Positions 20,391-30,683 are shown, numbered from the stretch's first letter. The stretch: DNA of 53,727 bases from Candidatus Methylobacter favarea (GCF_902806695.1 NZ_CADCXN010000051.1:1-53727), one strand, 5' to 3'. Numbers and translations are program-made. The notes: generated by a model from the letters alone, not told the origin.

Positions 20391-23069
20391 ATGAATAATA
20401 ATTTAATTTCAGAAATTACCGGACAGAATGACATCGATCCGGCAGAAACCAGGGAGTGGATTGAAGCGCTGCAAGCCGTGTTAGAGAATGACGGCAGCGA
20501 GCGTGCGCATTTTCTGATTGAGCAGTTGGTAGCCGTGACCCGGCATTCAGGATTTGACATTCCCTTTAGCGCCAATACGGCCTATCTCAATACCATTCCT
20601 GTTGACCAACAGGCCCAGTTTCCGGGGAACCCCACGATCGAGCTCAAAATCCGTTCTTATGTGCGCTGGAACGCCATGATAATGGTGTTAAGAGCCAATA
20701 AACATACCAATGTGGGCGGCCATATCGCCAGTTTTGCCTCAGCTGCAACCCTGCATGATGTCGGTTATAACCATTTTTGGCATGCTGCCTCAGATCAGCA
20801 TGAAGGCGATCTGATCTTTAGTCAGGGCCATACAACACCGGGCGATTATTCCCGCGCCTTCCTGCTGGGGCGATTGACCCTGAAACAACTGGATAACTTC
20901 CGTCAGGAAGTTAATGGCAATGGTTTATGTTCTTATCCGCACCCCTGGTTGATGCAGGAATTTTGGCAGTTCCCGACTGTATCTATGGGATTAGGGCCGA
21001 TTATGTCCATTTATCAGGCGCGTTTCATGCGTTATTTGCAGGATCGTGGTTTGGCCGATACCTCAGAACGCAAGGTATGGAGCTTTATCGGCGACGGTGA
21101 AACCGATGAACCCGAATCGCTCGGCGCCATCGGTCTGGCCGGACGGGAACGGCTGGACAATCTTATTTTTGTTATTAACTGTAATTTGCAGCGGCTGGAC
21201 GGCCCCGTGCGCGGTAACGGCAAGATCATACAGGAACTGGAAAGCGAGTTTCGCGGCGCCGGCTGGAATGTAATAAAAGTGATTTGGGGGCAACGCTGGG
21301 ACGCCTTGCTGGCCCGGGATAAAGACGGGCTTCTGGCTGCCCGCATGATGGCTTGCGTTGACGGAGATTATCAGACTTTTAAAGCTAAAGACGGTGCGTA
21401 TGTGCGCGAACACTTCTTTAATACGCCGGAGCTAAAAGCCATGGTCTCGGACTGGTCGGACCGCGATATCTGGGAACTAAACCGGGGCGGGCATGATCCC
21501 GCCAAAGTGTATGCAGCCTATCATGCGGCAGTAAATCATAAAGGGCAGCCTACGGTGATTCTGGCTAAAACCATTAAAGGGTATGGCATGGGAGAATCGG
21601 GGCAAGCTCAGAATATTACGCACCAGCAGAAGAAAATGAGCGAAAGCTCGCTGACTCACTTTCGTGACCGCTATGAACTGCCGATAACCGATGAGCAAAT
21701 TCAAGAGCTGCCCTATCTGACTTTTGCAGAAGGCTCAAAAGAACTGGCTTATATGCGTCAGCGCCGGGCCGATCTGGGCGGCCATTTACCCGCCAGAAGA
21801 GCTAAATCTTACGCTCTCAATGTGCCGGTATTAAGCGATTTCAAGGCATTGCTGGAAGCCAGCGGCGAGGGGCGCGAGATTTCAACCACTATGGCATTCG
21901 TGCGCTTGCTTAATATCCTGATCAAAGACAAGAATATCGGCAAACGGGTTGTGCCTATTGTTCCGGACGAATCACGCACCTTTGGTATGGAGGGCATGTT
22001 CAGGCAACTGGGAATCTGGTCGCAGCTTGGACAATTGTACACGCCTCAGGATGCCGATCAGCTGACCTTTTATAAGGAAGACAAGCACGGGCAGGTGCTG
22101 CAGGAGGGAATCAATGAGGCGGGCGGCCTCTGCGACTGGATTGCGGCCGGAACCTCATACTCAACTCATAATGTGCCGATGATCCCGTTTTTTATTTATT
22201 ATTCCATGTTTGGTTTTCAGCGCGTCGGCGATCTTGTCTGGGCCGCTGCTGATCAACGCACGCGGGGCTTTCTCATGGGCGGTACGGCTGGAAGAACCAC
22301 TCTGAATGGTGAAGGGCTCCAGCATGAAGACGGACACAGCCATATAATGGCAACTACCGTGCCTAATTGTGTATCCTATGATCCCGCCTACGCCTATGAA
22401 CTGGCGGTTATTATTCAGGATGGCTTGCGGCGTATGTATGTTGATCAGGAAGATATTTTCTATTACATCACCGTAATGAACGAAAATTATTCCCATCCTG
22501 CGATGCCAAAGGGCATGGAACTGAATATACTTAAAGGTATGTATTGTTTTCGCCAGGCTTCTAAAAAGAAAGCGCCGCGGGTACAGTTATTGGGCTCGGG
22601 AACAATTTTCCGCGAAGTCGAGTTTGCCGCTGAATTACTGCGGAATGACTGGGGCGTGGAAGCTGACTTATGGAGTTGCCCCAGCTTTACTGAATTGGCC
22701 CGGGATGGACAAGCGTGTGAGCGCTGGAACCGGCTTCATCCTGCTGAATCACCAAGACAATCACATGTGGCTCACTGTCTTGCCAACGCCGATGGCCCGG
22801 TAATCGCTGCAAGCGACTATATACGCGCCTTCGCAGAACAAATTCGAGCCTATATCTCTGCGCCTTATACGGTATTGGGGACTGACGGCTTCGGCCGTTC
22901 GGATACCCGCGAAAATTTGCGGCGGTTTTTTGAAGTTGACCGCTTTCATGTAACTGTGGCAGCTCTCAAAAGTCTTGCAGATCTGGGTAAATTTGAGCCG
23001 GCTAAAGTGGACGCGGCGATTGCAAAATACGGCCTCTCTGCCGATGCAAAAGCTCCCTGGTTAATCTGA
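20391..23069 (+). CDS. aceE: Pyruvate dehydrogenase E1, homodimeric type
   Basis: Thiamine-diphosphate enzyme that decarboxylates pyruvate and passes the acetyl group to E2 lipoyl domains. The ThDP-binding motif runs GDGETDEPES...NLIFVINCNLQ (GDG to NCN). The catalytic-loop region GHTTPGDYSRAFLLGRL and the C-terminal LGTDGFGRSDTRENLRRFFE are also conserved. At 892 residues it matches the E. coli-type single-chain E1. The ATG at 20391 is preceded by AGGA. aceF follows after 16 bp, so it heads the aceE-aceF-lpd operon. Confidence 0.97.
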   Translation: MNNNLISEITGQNDIDPAETREWIEALQAVLENDGSERAHFLIEQLVAVTRHSGFDIPFSANTAYLNTIPVDQQAQFPGNPTIELKIRSYVRWNAMIMVLRANKHTNVGGHIASFASAATLHDVGYNHFWHAASDQHEGDLIFSQGHTTPGDYSRAFLLGRLTLKQLDNFRQEVNGNGLCSYPHPWLMQEFWQFPTVSMGLGPIMSIYQARFMRYLQDRGLADTSERKVWSFIGDGETDEPESLGAIGLAGRERLDNLIFVINCNLQRLDGPVRGNGKIIQELESEFRGAGWNVIKVIWGQRWDALLARDKDGLLAARMMACVDGDYQTFKAKDGAYVREHFFNTPELKAMVSDWSDRDIWELNRGGHDPAKVYAAYHAAVNHKGQPTVILAKTIKGYGMGESGQAQNITHQQKKMSESSLTHFRDRYELPITDEQIQELPYLTFAEGSKELAYMRQRRADLGGHLPARRAKSYALNVPVLSDFKALLEASGEGREISTTMAFVRLLNILIKDKNIGKRVVPIVPDESRTFGMEGMFRQLGIWSQLGQLYTPQDADQLTFYKEDKHGQVLQEGINEAGGLCDWIAAGTSYSTHNVPMIPFFIYYSMFGFQRVGDLVWAAADQRTRGFLMGGTAGRTTLNGEGLQHEDGHSHIMATTVPNCVSYDPAYAYELAVIIQDGLRRMYVDQEDIFYYITVMNENYSHPAMPKGMELNILKGMYCFRQASKKKAPRVQLLGSGTIFREVEFAAELLRNDWGVEADLWSCPSFTELARDGQACERWNRLHPAESPRQSHVAHCLANADGPVIAASDYIRAFAEQIRAYISAPYTVLGTDGFGRSDTRENLRRFFEVDRFHVTVAALKSLADLGKFEPAKVDAAIAKYGLSADAKAPWLI

Positions 23070-23085
23070 CGGAAGGAATGAAATT

Positions 23086-24408
23086 ATGACTGCTTTAGTT
23101 GAAATTAAAGTTCCTGATGTAGGTAATATTACTGATATCGATGTAGTTGAGGTAGCGATTCATCCCGGTGATGTGATCGCTCTGGAGCAGACCATAGCGA
23201 CACTGGAAACTGACAAGGCCAGCATGGATTTGCCATCCAGCGCCGCAGGCGCGGTGCAGGAAGTTTTCATAAAACCTGGCGATAAAGTATCAGAAGGGTC
23301 ACTGATTGCTACGGTGCTGGCAGAGGCGAAACCAGGCCTCGAAGCAGGTACGGAAAAGGCCGGCGCTGCAAAACCTGAAGAGTCCGCCGCACAGCCTGCG
23401 GCTCCGACAGAAACTCCGCCTGAACCTTCGGTCAATAAAGCACCGGCACCTGCGCCTTCAACAATTAAGCCGGCGCCTGAGCCGGCCATGATAGCATCCG
23501 GTCCTGTCAGGACAGCTCACGCTACCCCCGCTGTACGGCTTTTTGCCCGCGAACTGGGTGTTGATATAAGCAAAATAAGCACCGGCAGCGGCCGCAAGGG
23601 TCGTATTTTAAAAGACGATGTAAAAAACTTTGTCAAGCGGGTTATGGCTGAAGGCACGGCGCCAAGCGGTGGCGGAATTCCAGCCATACCTGTAGTGGAT
23701 TTTTCCCAGTTTGGCGAGATTGAGGAACAAAAACTCAGCAAGATTAAACGCCTCACCGGCCAGAATATGAGCCGAATCTGGCTGAACTTGCCAATGGTCA
23801 CTTATCATGAAGAAGTGGACATTACCGAAATGGAAAAATTTCGTAATGCGCTTAATGCCGAAAAAGCCAAGGATGAGACAAAAATTACCGGACTGATATT
23901 TATCGTCAAGGCCTTAATTGCCGCCATGCAAAAGTTTCCGAGCTTTAATTCTTCTTTGGCCGGCGATGGCGAAAAGCTGATTATGAAAAAATACTTCAAT
24001 ATCGGTATAGCGGTTGATACGCCCAATGGTTTGGTCGTGCCGGTATTACGCAATGTTAACACTAAAGGCATCAATGAAATCGCAGCTGAATTAGCTGAAA
24101 AAAGTGAAAAAGCCCGGCAAGGCAAACTGATGCCCGCCGACATGCAAGGCGGCTGCCTGACAATTTCCAGCCTTGGCGGTATCGGCGGCACGGCCTTTAC
24201 TCCCATCGTGAATGCGCCTGAAGTGGCTATTCTGGGCGTTACCCGGGCGAAAATGCAGCCCCTCTGGAATGGCAGTGAATTTGTGCCGCGCTTGATGCTG
24301 CCTCTGGATCTGACCTACGACCATCGGGTGATAGATGGTGCAGAGGGCGCGCGTTTTATGGCGGCAATAAAGCAATATTTAAGCGATATTCGTCGTTTGT
24401 TACTTTAA
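23086..24408 (+). CDS. aceF: Dihydrolipoyllysine acetyltransferase (PDH E2)
   Basis: Core of the pyruvate dehydrogenase complex, 440 residues. There is one N-terminal lipoyl domain with the modified Lys in LETDKASMD, a Pro/Ala-rich flexible linker (residues about 85-145), a peripheral subunit-binding domain (TPAVRLFARELGVDI) and the catalytic domain ending in LDLTYDHRVIDGAEGARF, with the His/Asp active site. Three lipoyl domains are usual in E. coli; this one has a single domain, as in many other gammaproteobacteria. Its ATG follows GGAAGG. Confidence 0.96.
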   Translation: MTALVEIKVPDVGNITDIDVVEVAIHPGDVIALEQTIATLETDKASMDLPSSAAGAVQEVFIKPGDKVSEGSLIATVLAEAKPGLEAGTEKAGAAKPEESAAQPAAPTETPPEPSVNKAPAPAPSTIKPAPEPAMIASGPVRTAHATPAVRLFARELGVDISKISTGSGRKGRILKDDVKNFVKRVMAEGTAPSGGGIPAIPVVDFSQFGEIEEQKLSKIKRLTGQNMSRIWLNLPMVTYHEEVDITEMEKFRNALNAEKAKDETKITGLIFIVKALIAAMQKFPSFNSSLAGDGEKLIMKKYFNIGIAVDTPNGLVVPVLRNVNTKGINEIAAELAEKSEKARQGKLMPADMQGGCLTISSLGGIGGTAFTPIVNAPEVAILGVTRAKMQPLWNGSEFVPRLMLPLDLTYDHRVIDGAEGARFMAAIKQYLSDIRRLLL

Positions 24409-24422
24409 TCTAAAGGAATAAT

Positions 24423-25865
24423 ATGAAACCTAACTCAGAAACCAGTGAATCTGTTCTGCATGCAGAAGTTGTAGTATTGGGCGGCGGGCCCGGCGGTTAC
24501 AGCGCGGCGTTCCGGGCCGCCGATTTAGGCAAAAAGGTAACCTTAATCGAGCGCTATTCGGTACTGGGCGGTGTTTGCCTTAATGTCGGCTGTATTCCTT
24601 CCAAAGCCTTATTGCATATGGCGCAGATCATTCATGAAGCGGAAGAATTCGGGCAGCATGGCCTTAGTTACGGCAAACCGGCGCTGGATTTTGATAAAAT
24701 ACGGGCCTGGAAAGAAAGTGTTACTGCCACTTTAACTCAAGGTCTTTCCGGTCTGGTCAAGCAGCGCAAAGTAAATCTGGTTCAGGGTACAGGTAAATTT
24801 ACCTCGCCTAATACTATCGATTTGCAAACAGATGCGGGTATTAAAACCATCCGCTTTGATCAGGCCATTATTGCTGCCGGATCGCATCCTGCCAAAATAC
24901 CGGTTTTTCCTAATGATGATCCGCGCTTGTTGGATTCAACGGATGCGCTGGAATTAAAACAAATTCCACCGAAGCTGCTGATTGTCGGCGGCGGCATCAT
25001 CGGCCTGGAAATGGCAACGGTTTACTATGCTTTCGGCTCGGAAATAAGCGTCGTTGAATTGATGAATCAAATTATTCCCGGCTGCGATCAGGATCTGATT
25101 ACACCTTTGTTCCGCCGCATTAAAAAACAATATAAAAACATCTGGCTGGAAACCCGTGTCACTTCCATTGAGCCGCATGAACAGGGCCTGAAAGTTTTTT
25201 TTGAAGGCAAGGATGCTCCGGAATCGGCACTGTTTGATGCGGTTTTAGTAGCCGTAGGGCGCAGGCCAAATGGACCGTTTATCGATGCTGAACGTGCTGG
25301 AGTTAAAGTTGATGAAGTAGGTTTTATACCTGTTGATAAGCAGCAACGCACGAATGTCAGCCATATCTTTGCTATTGGCGATATCGTGGGCAATCCAATG
25401 CTCGCCCATAAAGCATCTCATGAAGGCAAAGTGGCTGCTGAAGTGGCGGCCGGATTAAAAACTGCGTTTGATGCTTTAACCATCCCTTCGGTTGCTTATA
25501 CCGACCCTGAAGTGGCGTGGATGGGGCTCACTGAAAACCAGGCGAAACAACAAGGCATAGCCTATGATAAAGCCGCATTCCCCTGGGCTGCCAGCGGGCG
25601 GTCATTAAGCATCGGACGTAAAGAAGGAGCGACCAAATTACTGTGTGAAAAAGGAACAGGCAGAATTCTCGGTGCGGGTATAGTCGGTCCCAATGCCGGG
25701 GAATTAATTGCCGAGGCTGTAGTTGCTTTGGAAATGGGAGCCGATGCTGAAGACATCGGCTTGTCCATACATCCGCATCCGACATTGTCAGAAACGTTAG
25801 GTTTCGCGGCTGAAATGATTGCCGGTACGATTACTGATCTTTACGTAAAGAAAGACAAGCCTTAA
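24423..25865 (+). CDS. lpd: Dihydrolipoyl dehydrogenase (E3)
   Basis: FAD-dependent disulfide oxidoreductase that reoxidises dihydrolipoamide with NAD. The FAD-binding GGGPGGYSAAFRAAD and the redox disulfide GGVCLNVGCIPSKALL are near the N-terminus. The NAD-binding GGGIIGLEMATVY is in the middle, and the C-terminal active-site His-Glu region is HPHPTLSE. At 480 residues it is full length. It ends the PDH operon, 14 bp after aceF. The 263 bp before the next gene hold nothing I can name. Confidence 0.97.
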   Translation: MKPNSETSESVLHAEVVVLGGGPGGYSAAFRAADLGKKVTLIERYSVLGGVCLNVGCIPSKALLHMAQIIHEAEEFGQHGLSYGKPALDFDKIRAWKESVTATLTQGLSGLVKQRKVNLVQGTGKFTSPNTIDLQTDAGIKTIRFDQAIIAAGSHPAKIPVFPNDDPRLLDSTDALELKQIPPKLLIVGGGIIGLEMATVYYAFGSEISVVELMNQIIPGCDQDLITPLFRRIKKQYKNIWLETRVTSIEPHEQGLKVFFEGKDAPESALFDAVLVAVGRRPNGPFIDAERAGVKVDEVGFIPVDKQQRTNVSHIFAIGDIVGNPMLAHKASHEGKVAAEVAAGLKTAFDALTIPSVAYTDPEVAWMGLTENQAKQQGIAYDKAAFPWAASGRSLSIGRKEGATKLLCEKGTGRILGAGIVGPNAGELIAEAVVALEMGADAEDIGLSIHPHPTLSETLGFAAEMIAGTITDLYVKKDKP

Positions 25866-26128
25866 GGACTCCCTATAAGCGGGCTAATAAGGCGGCTGTC
25901 TAACTGCCTCGTAACAATTGGATTTTAATCTGAATGTCTAAATTTAACAGTTTAAATATTTAAGAATGTATAAAGCCTGAGCTGATTAAATAATTCTTGT
26001 CGGAATACAGTCTGTGAAAAAAGTTTAATCATCCTTCTTTAATAAATTCATTTAGTTAGCTCAAGGTTATACGTCCTGTTTAATTTATAGAGTATTATTA
26101 GCTGTAACGCAAATTTCCAAATACCTCA

Positions 26129-28762
26129 ATGAAAACAAAGATAGTTATTGTACTTGCACTGGCTCTGCTCGCGTTTATTAATTTCAGCATTTGGAGCTAT
26201 GTTAACAATCCCCTGCAATTACAACCCTGGACCAAAACCACAATGGGGGTTACGTTCAACCCCATGCGTAAGCATGACACACAAAAAAACAATTCATTTC
26301 CCAGCGAGGCTGAAATTGAACAGGATATCATTCTGCTCTCTGACAAAGTTCATGCCATACGCACTTACAGTGTGCTAAAAGGCCTCTACAAGGTCCCCGA
26401 GCTTGCCGCCAAACACGGCCTGAATATTACCGTCGGAGCCTGGATTGACGGCGATCTGGAAAAGAACCGACAGGAAATCGAAGCCTTGATCCAGATCAGC
26501 CGGCAAAATAATCCGAAAATTGTCAGGCTCATGGTTGGCAATGAGGTAATGCTGCGCAAGGATATTCCCGAAGAACAGCTGATTGAATACTTGCGCGAAG
26601 TAAAAAAACGCACGTGGCGGCCTGTCAGTACTTCGGAAACATGGGATATGTGGCTTGCTCATCCCAAACTCGTCAATGAAGTGGATTTCATTGGCGTCCA
26701 TATTCTGCCTTTTTGGGAAGGCATTGCCGCCGAGGACGCCGTTGATTATATTTTCTCGCGTTATTATCAATTGCAACAGGCCTATCCTAAAAAGCCAATT
26801 GTTATTACTGAAGTAGGCTGGCCTTCGGATGGACAACCTTTCAAACATGCCACCGCATCTATTTCCAATCAGGCGAGGTTTTTACGTGAATTTCTTAACA
26901 GGGCTGCCCAGGAACATCTTGCTTATTATATTGTTGAAGCTTTTGATCAGCCCTGGAAAATGTCCATAGAAGGATCAGCCGGTGCTTACTGGGGTATTTT
27001 TAATGCCGATCGGCAGGCTAAATATCCTATGGATGACGACGTTGTGACTCTGCCTGGCTGGAAACACTGGGCAACTGCTGCTGCGGTGTGCAGCATGGTA
27101 TTGATGGCTTTATTTTTATTTACCCGAAGAAGTTTAAAACTGCCCGGCATACTCTTTTTCGGCCTGATTGCGAATCTTGCGGCATCAACGATTTTCTGGT
27201 CTGCATCGATTGGCGCCCAACAATATCAAACCAAATTTACCATTGCTTTTTGGGTTATCCTGATATTAATGCAAGTACTGGCAGGTATTATATTATTAAT
27301 TGAAAGTCTGGAAATAGTGGAAGTAGTATGGCATAAGAATAGCCCAAGAACATTCAAACCGCTGACTCCTACCGCTGACTTTAAATATCCCAAAGTCTCG
27401 CTGCATTTGCCTATTCATAACGAACCGCCGGTCATGGTGCGCAAGACACTTGAGGCCTTGGCGAAAGTGGATTATCCCAATCTGGAAGTTCTGGTTATGG
27501 ATAACAATACCAAGGATCCTGCCGTCTGGGAGCCGGTTCGTGATGACTGCGAACGACTTGGCCCCATGTTCCGGTTTTTCCACCTGGAAAACTGGCCCGG
27601 TTTCAAAGCCGGCGCCATCAATCACGCCCTTGAACAAACCGCCAGCGATGCGGAAATTATTGCTATCATTGACAGCGATTATGTGCTTTCTCCTGATTGG
27701 CTCAAGTGCTTGGTGCCTTATTTCGATAATGAAAATGTCGGTTTTGTGCAATCGCCACAGGATTACCGCGATTTACATCTGAGTTTCTTTAAATCATTCT
27801 GCTATTGGGAGTACGCCGGATTTTTTAACATCGGCATGATGCAAAGAAATGAATACAACGCCATTATTCAGCATGGCACCATGACCATGATCAGAAAATC
27901 AGCTTTACTCGAAGTGGGTAAATGGGCCGAATGGTGTATTTGTGAAGACAGTGAACTGGGCTTGCGTTTGTATGAAGCGGGATATGATTCGGTTTATGTC
28001 AAGGATTCATTCGGCCGCGGGTTGATGCCTGATACGATGTCCGGCTATATGACCCAACGTTATCGCTGGGTTTATGGAGCCATGCAAATTATCAAAGCAC
28101 ATTGGCGCAGCTTCTTGCCGACTAAAAAATCGCCTTTGACACCGGCGCAACGTTATTATTTTCTGGCAGGATGGCTGCCCTGGTTTTCTGATGCATTGGC
28201 CTTGTTATTTACCCTGACCAGCCTGGCCTTAACGGCCTTAATCATTTCTGATCCAATACACAGTGAACTGCCTGTCAACGCATTTTTATTACCGACTATT
28301 GGCTTGTTCACTTTTAAAATCCTGCGCGGCTTATGGCTTTATCAGGTACGCGTTCCGTGTTCTTTCTGGCAATCACTGGGTGCGGCGCTGTCAGGATTAT
28401 CGCTGACGCATACTGTCGCCAAAGGGACTATACAAGGCTTGTTTACCACGGGCAAGCCCTTTATGCGCACGCCTAAATATGAAAAACAAAGTCCCTTACT
28501 GGCTGGCTTAATGATCATCTGGCAGGAATTGCTGCTGTTAATATTGCTAGGCACAGGCATCTGGTTAATGAATTCGCTGGATCATTTTGATAATTTAAGC
28601 GGGCGGCTTTGGATAGCCATATTATCAGTACAAGTAGTTCCTTATGTCGCTACTTTAGTAACGCTATTGATCAGTATTGCACCGAATTACCGGTTAAGGA
28701 AAGCTGATCTTTCTGCCGAAGAGCTGGATGAGCTGACAGTCGTTATCGACAAAAAGTTATAA
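26129..28762 (+). CDS. NdvB-like GH17-GT2 fusion, beta-1,3-glucan synthase/transferase
   Basis: A membrane protein of 877 residues with two catalytic parts. After a signal-anchor helix, residues about 40-320 are a GH17 domain with the acid/base Glu in VGNEVMLR (Glu139) and the nucleophile in ITEVGWPSDG (Glu228). Several helices follow. Then comes a GT2 domain with DNNTKDP, the DxD in IIDSDYVL, EDSELGLRLYEAGY, and QRYRW for processive synthesis, and more helices follow. This layout is known from NdvB of Pseudomonas aeruginosa, linked to cyclic or periplasmic glucans. I infer beta-1,3-glucan synthesis with transglycosylation. There are no operon partners. Confidence 0.85.
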   Translation: MKTKIVIVLALALLAFINFSIWSYVNNPLQLQPWTKTTMGVTFNPMRKHDTQKNNSFPSEAEIEQDIILLSDKVHAIRTYSVLKGLYKVPELAAKHGLNITVGAWIDGDLEKNRQEIEALIQISRQNNPKIVRLMVGNEVMLRKDIPEEQLIEYLREVKKRTWRPVSTSETWDMWLAHPKLVNEVDFIGVHILPFWEGIAAEDAVDYIFSRYYQLQQAYPKKPIVITEVGWPSDGQPFKHATASISNQARFLREFLNRAAQEHLAYYIVEAFDQPWKMSIEGSAGAYWGIFNADRQAKYPMDDDVVTLPGWKHWATAAAVCSMVLMALFLFTRRSLKLPGILFFGLIANLAASTIFWSASIGAQQYQTKFTIAFWVILILMQVLAGIILLIESLEIVEVVWHKNSPRTFKPLTPTADFKYPKVSLHLPIHNEPPVMVRKTLEALAKVDYPNLEVLVMDNNTKDPAVWEPVRDDCERLGPMFRFFHLENWPGFKAGAINHALEQTASDAEIIAIIDSDYVLSPDWLKCLVPYFDNENVGFVQSPQDYRDLHLSFFKSFCYWEYAGFFNIGMMQRNEYNAIIQHGTMTMIRKSALLEVGKWAEWCICEDSELGLRLYEAGYDSVYVKDSFGRGLMPDTMSGYMTQRYRWVYGAMQIIKAHWRSFLPTKKSPLTPAQRYYFLAGWLPWFSDALALLFTLTSLALTALIISDPIHSELPVNAFLLPTIGLFTFKILRGLWLYQVRVPCSFWQSLGAALSGLSLTHTVAKGTIQGLFTTGKPFMRTPKYEKQSPLLAGLMIIWQELLLLILLGTGIWLMNSLDHFDNLSGRLWIAILSVQVVPYVATLVTLLISIAPNYRLRKADLSAEELDELTVVIDKKL

Positions 28763-28871
28763 TTTAATTAATAACCCTTATATTGCTAAATATTGCCAAG
28801 TAAAGGTTTATTAACTTCCACTATTTAAAAATACATTAATCCAATCGCCTGGCCGGTTACCGACCTCGGCC

Positions 28872-28917
28872 TGAAGGCAATAGAACTCATGGGGCACACA
28901 AAGCTTCCTTGCCTTCA
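28872..28917. repeat. 9-bp inverted repeat between the glucan synthase and PEP-CTERM genes
   Basis: TGAAGGCAA (28872-28880) and TTGCCTTCA (28909-28917) can pair around a 28-nt loop. There is no T-run, so terminator function for the convergent genes is only possible. The rest of the 271-bp gap shows no gene. Confidence 0.35.
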
Positions 28918-29033
28918 TGTGGGAACTGGCGGGGCGGAGTGCAGATATTGTCCCCCTTGTTGGCTTCATTGCCTAAGGCATGTTTCCTTATTGCTTGATC
29001 CCAAAACCACCGATAACCTGTACGCTGCTGAAT

Positions 29034-29747
29034 TTATTGACGTAGCCGTTTGCGCCCTGCAAACCCAAAAATTCCCAACCCTGACAACAGCATAGCCCAG
29101 CTTTCAGGCTCTGGGACTTGGGTCACTGTCCAACTGCCGGGGTTATTGGCGAGTGAACCTTCATAAGAGGAAGCATAAGGGGTTTGAAGGTTATCGTAGC
29201 CTGAGAAACTATCCAGATTGGTAGAAGTGGCAATCTCGGCAAAATGCCCTCGTCCTCTTTGCATGACCCATTGACTGATGGATATGTCCCACTCAGAAGG
29301 AAGGCCCAAGGCATCAACGGCAAAAATATTCCAAACTGCTGAAATATCTGTATGGGGGCAAAACTCGCAATCTGGAAATAGGGGTAAAGGGTAAGGATAC
29401 GTTAGCCCATCCTGCTGGGGAAAGAAGTTATAAAAAAAATAGCCATAATCAATTTGATGTGGCGTCAGGGTAAAAATCAAATCATCCGTTAATCCAGAGC
29501 CATTTGTCAGCCGTGCAGGAGAGTTGACAAGAGCAGTGATGACGACCTCATGGGATTCAACTAACTCATACCAGATACTTCCTCCATCAGAAGTTGGTTT
29601 AGGAACGTTAGCGCGGGAAGTAACAGGAATAACATTGCTTGTGTATTCATACAGGAAATTTGCTTGTGCTGAAGCAGACAGGGTGCTTATAGTAATTGCA
29701 CTACTGCCAATAATATATTTCAGGAAGTCAAGACCAGGTGATTTCAT
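29034..29747 (-). CDS. PEP-CTERM sorting domain protein
   Basis: Exported protein of 237 residues. The N-terminal signal peptide ends near ASAQA (residue about 29). The mature part has no family I recognise and has one CEFC pair. The C-terminus is a classic PEP-CTERM tail: VPEPESWAMLLSGLGIFGFAGRKR, that is, the PEP motif, a membrane helix and a basic end. Such tails are processed by exosortase EpsH-type systems in exopolysaccharide-producing Gram-negatives. No exosortase is in the window. The ATG follows GAGGA. Confidence 0.85.
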   Translation of the reverse strand: MKSPGLDFLKYIIGSSAITISTLSASAQANFLYEYTSNVIPVTSRANVPKPTSDGGSIWYELVESHEVVITALVNSPARLTNGSGLTDDLIFTLTPHQIDYGYFFYNFFPQQDGLTYPYPLPLFPDCEFCPHTDISAVWNIFAVDALGLPSEWDISISQWVMQRGRGHFAEIATSTNLDSFSGYDNLQTPYASSYEGSLANNPGSWTVTQVPEPESWAMLLSGLGIFGFAGRKRLRQ

Positions 29748-29949
29748 GATGTCCTCGGGAAATAAATTTTGGGATGAATTGACTCTATCATGCTGCGGCT
29801 ATTATGGCTATAACAATTTCTTTTTAAAAAGTCCAAAGCTGTTTAAGGCAATTAAACGACTCTAATTCAACTAAGGGAGCTGTTTTAAAATAAGAGGATA
29901 AATAGCATTTTTAAACTATGAAGAAAATATTCCTCTCACTCAGCCGCTT

Positions 29950-30262
29950 TTCAAGCCCCTTTCATGTTCATACCATACGGATAGATATCCTTGTTCATTT
30001 CATGGTCCTTACCGCTAAGGATCTAGGGGAATAGCAGGCGTGTTGTGGAATATGAGCGTAACCTACCCCTTTTTTCTGATTACGGAACCTATCTACTTTC
30101 AGCCAGGGCCTTATCAGAAGGGGATAGGGGCGCGAAAAAGTGAACTCAAGCAGTTTTTGCAATACTCTGGCAATTTTATGATTGAGGTAATCTGAACCGT
30201 TATCGGACTATCCGAATGGATATCTTCAATGGCAAAGGCTGGGAGTTAGGGGTAAATAGCTG
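29950..30262 (-). pseudogene. Relic of an rve-type (IS481-like) transposase
   Basis: Read on the minus strand in shifting frames, the sequence gives FAIEDIHSD, SDNGSDYLNHKIARVLQKLL, EFTFSRP and GYAHIPQHA. In order these match the integrase catalytic core of transposases with HSDNGSEYxNHxVAxLLxKL...FTxSRP...GYxHIPQ. Frameshifts and the loss of both ends make it dead. The rest of 29748-30494 holds no gene I can support. Confidence 0.7.
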
Positions 30263-30494
30263 GGAAATACTTTGGCTCAGCGCTCCCAAAGTCACTATTT
30301 TGAATTTTCAGCGATGAGTATGAGGCATTACCGACGCTGACGAGTCAGAAAAGGCCAGTGCTCTTCGGATTATGTGTTCGGCAACGAACAGACTTAAGCG
30401 GTAATACAGCTTAATTTTTTGCCAGCAGGAATAAACCGGTTAAATAAACAGACGCGCAAGGATCTGATTTTTAGCTCCTCGAGGAGGCATTATT

Positions 30495-30683
30495 ATGTAT
30501 TGTATTGAATATAGACAGGGCTGCTGCATGACTTTATTTTTTTCATCAGGAGCTTCGGTAATTTCTGCTGCTCTGTTACAGTTCCGCACGATTGGAACAG
30601 GGCTTAAAGTAGCAGCGCCGCCTGATATATTCTGCATAAGCCGCCGACAAGAAAATAGCTCGGATGAGGTTGTAAAGCTATGA
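30495..30683 (+). CDS. Possible small protein coupled to the glycoside hydrolase
   Basis: An open frame of 62 codons. It has a strong ribosome site (GAGGAGG, 8 nt before the ATG) and its stop overlaps the next start as ATGA, which would couple the two. There is a short hydrophobic centre (about residues 12-30) and four Cys, but no family is recognised. It could be the remnant of a longer gene or a real leader ORF. Sequence composition is not decisive. Confidence 0.35.
   Translation: MYCIEYRQGCCMTLFFSSGASVISAALLQFRTIGTGLKVAAPPDIFCISRRQENSSDEVVKL

Noticed and set aside
26375-26848. 157-codon minus-strand frame inside the glucan synthase gene
   Set aside because: It is antisense to the conserved GH17 domain and has no ribosome site or recognisable product.
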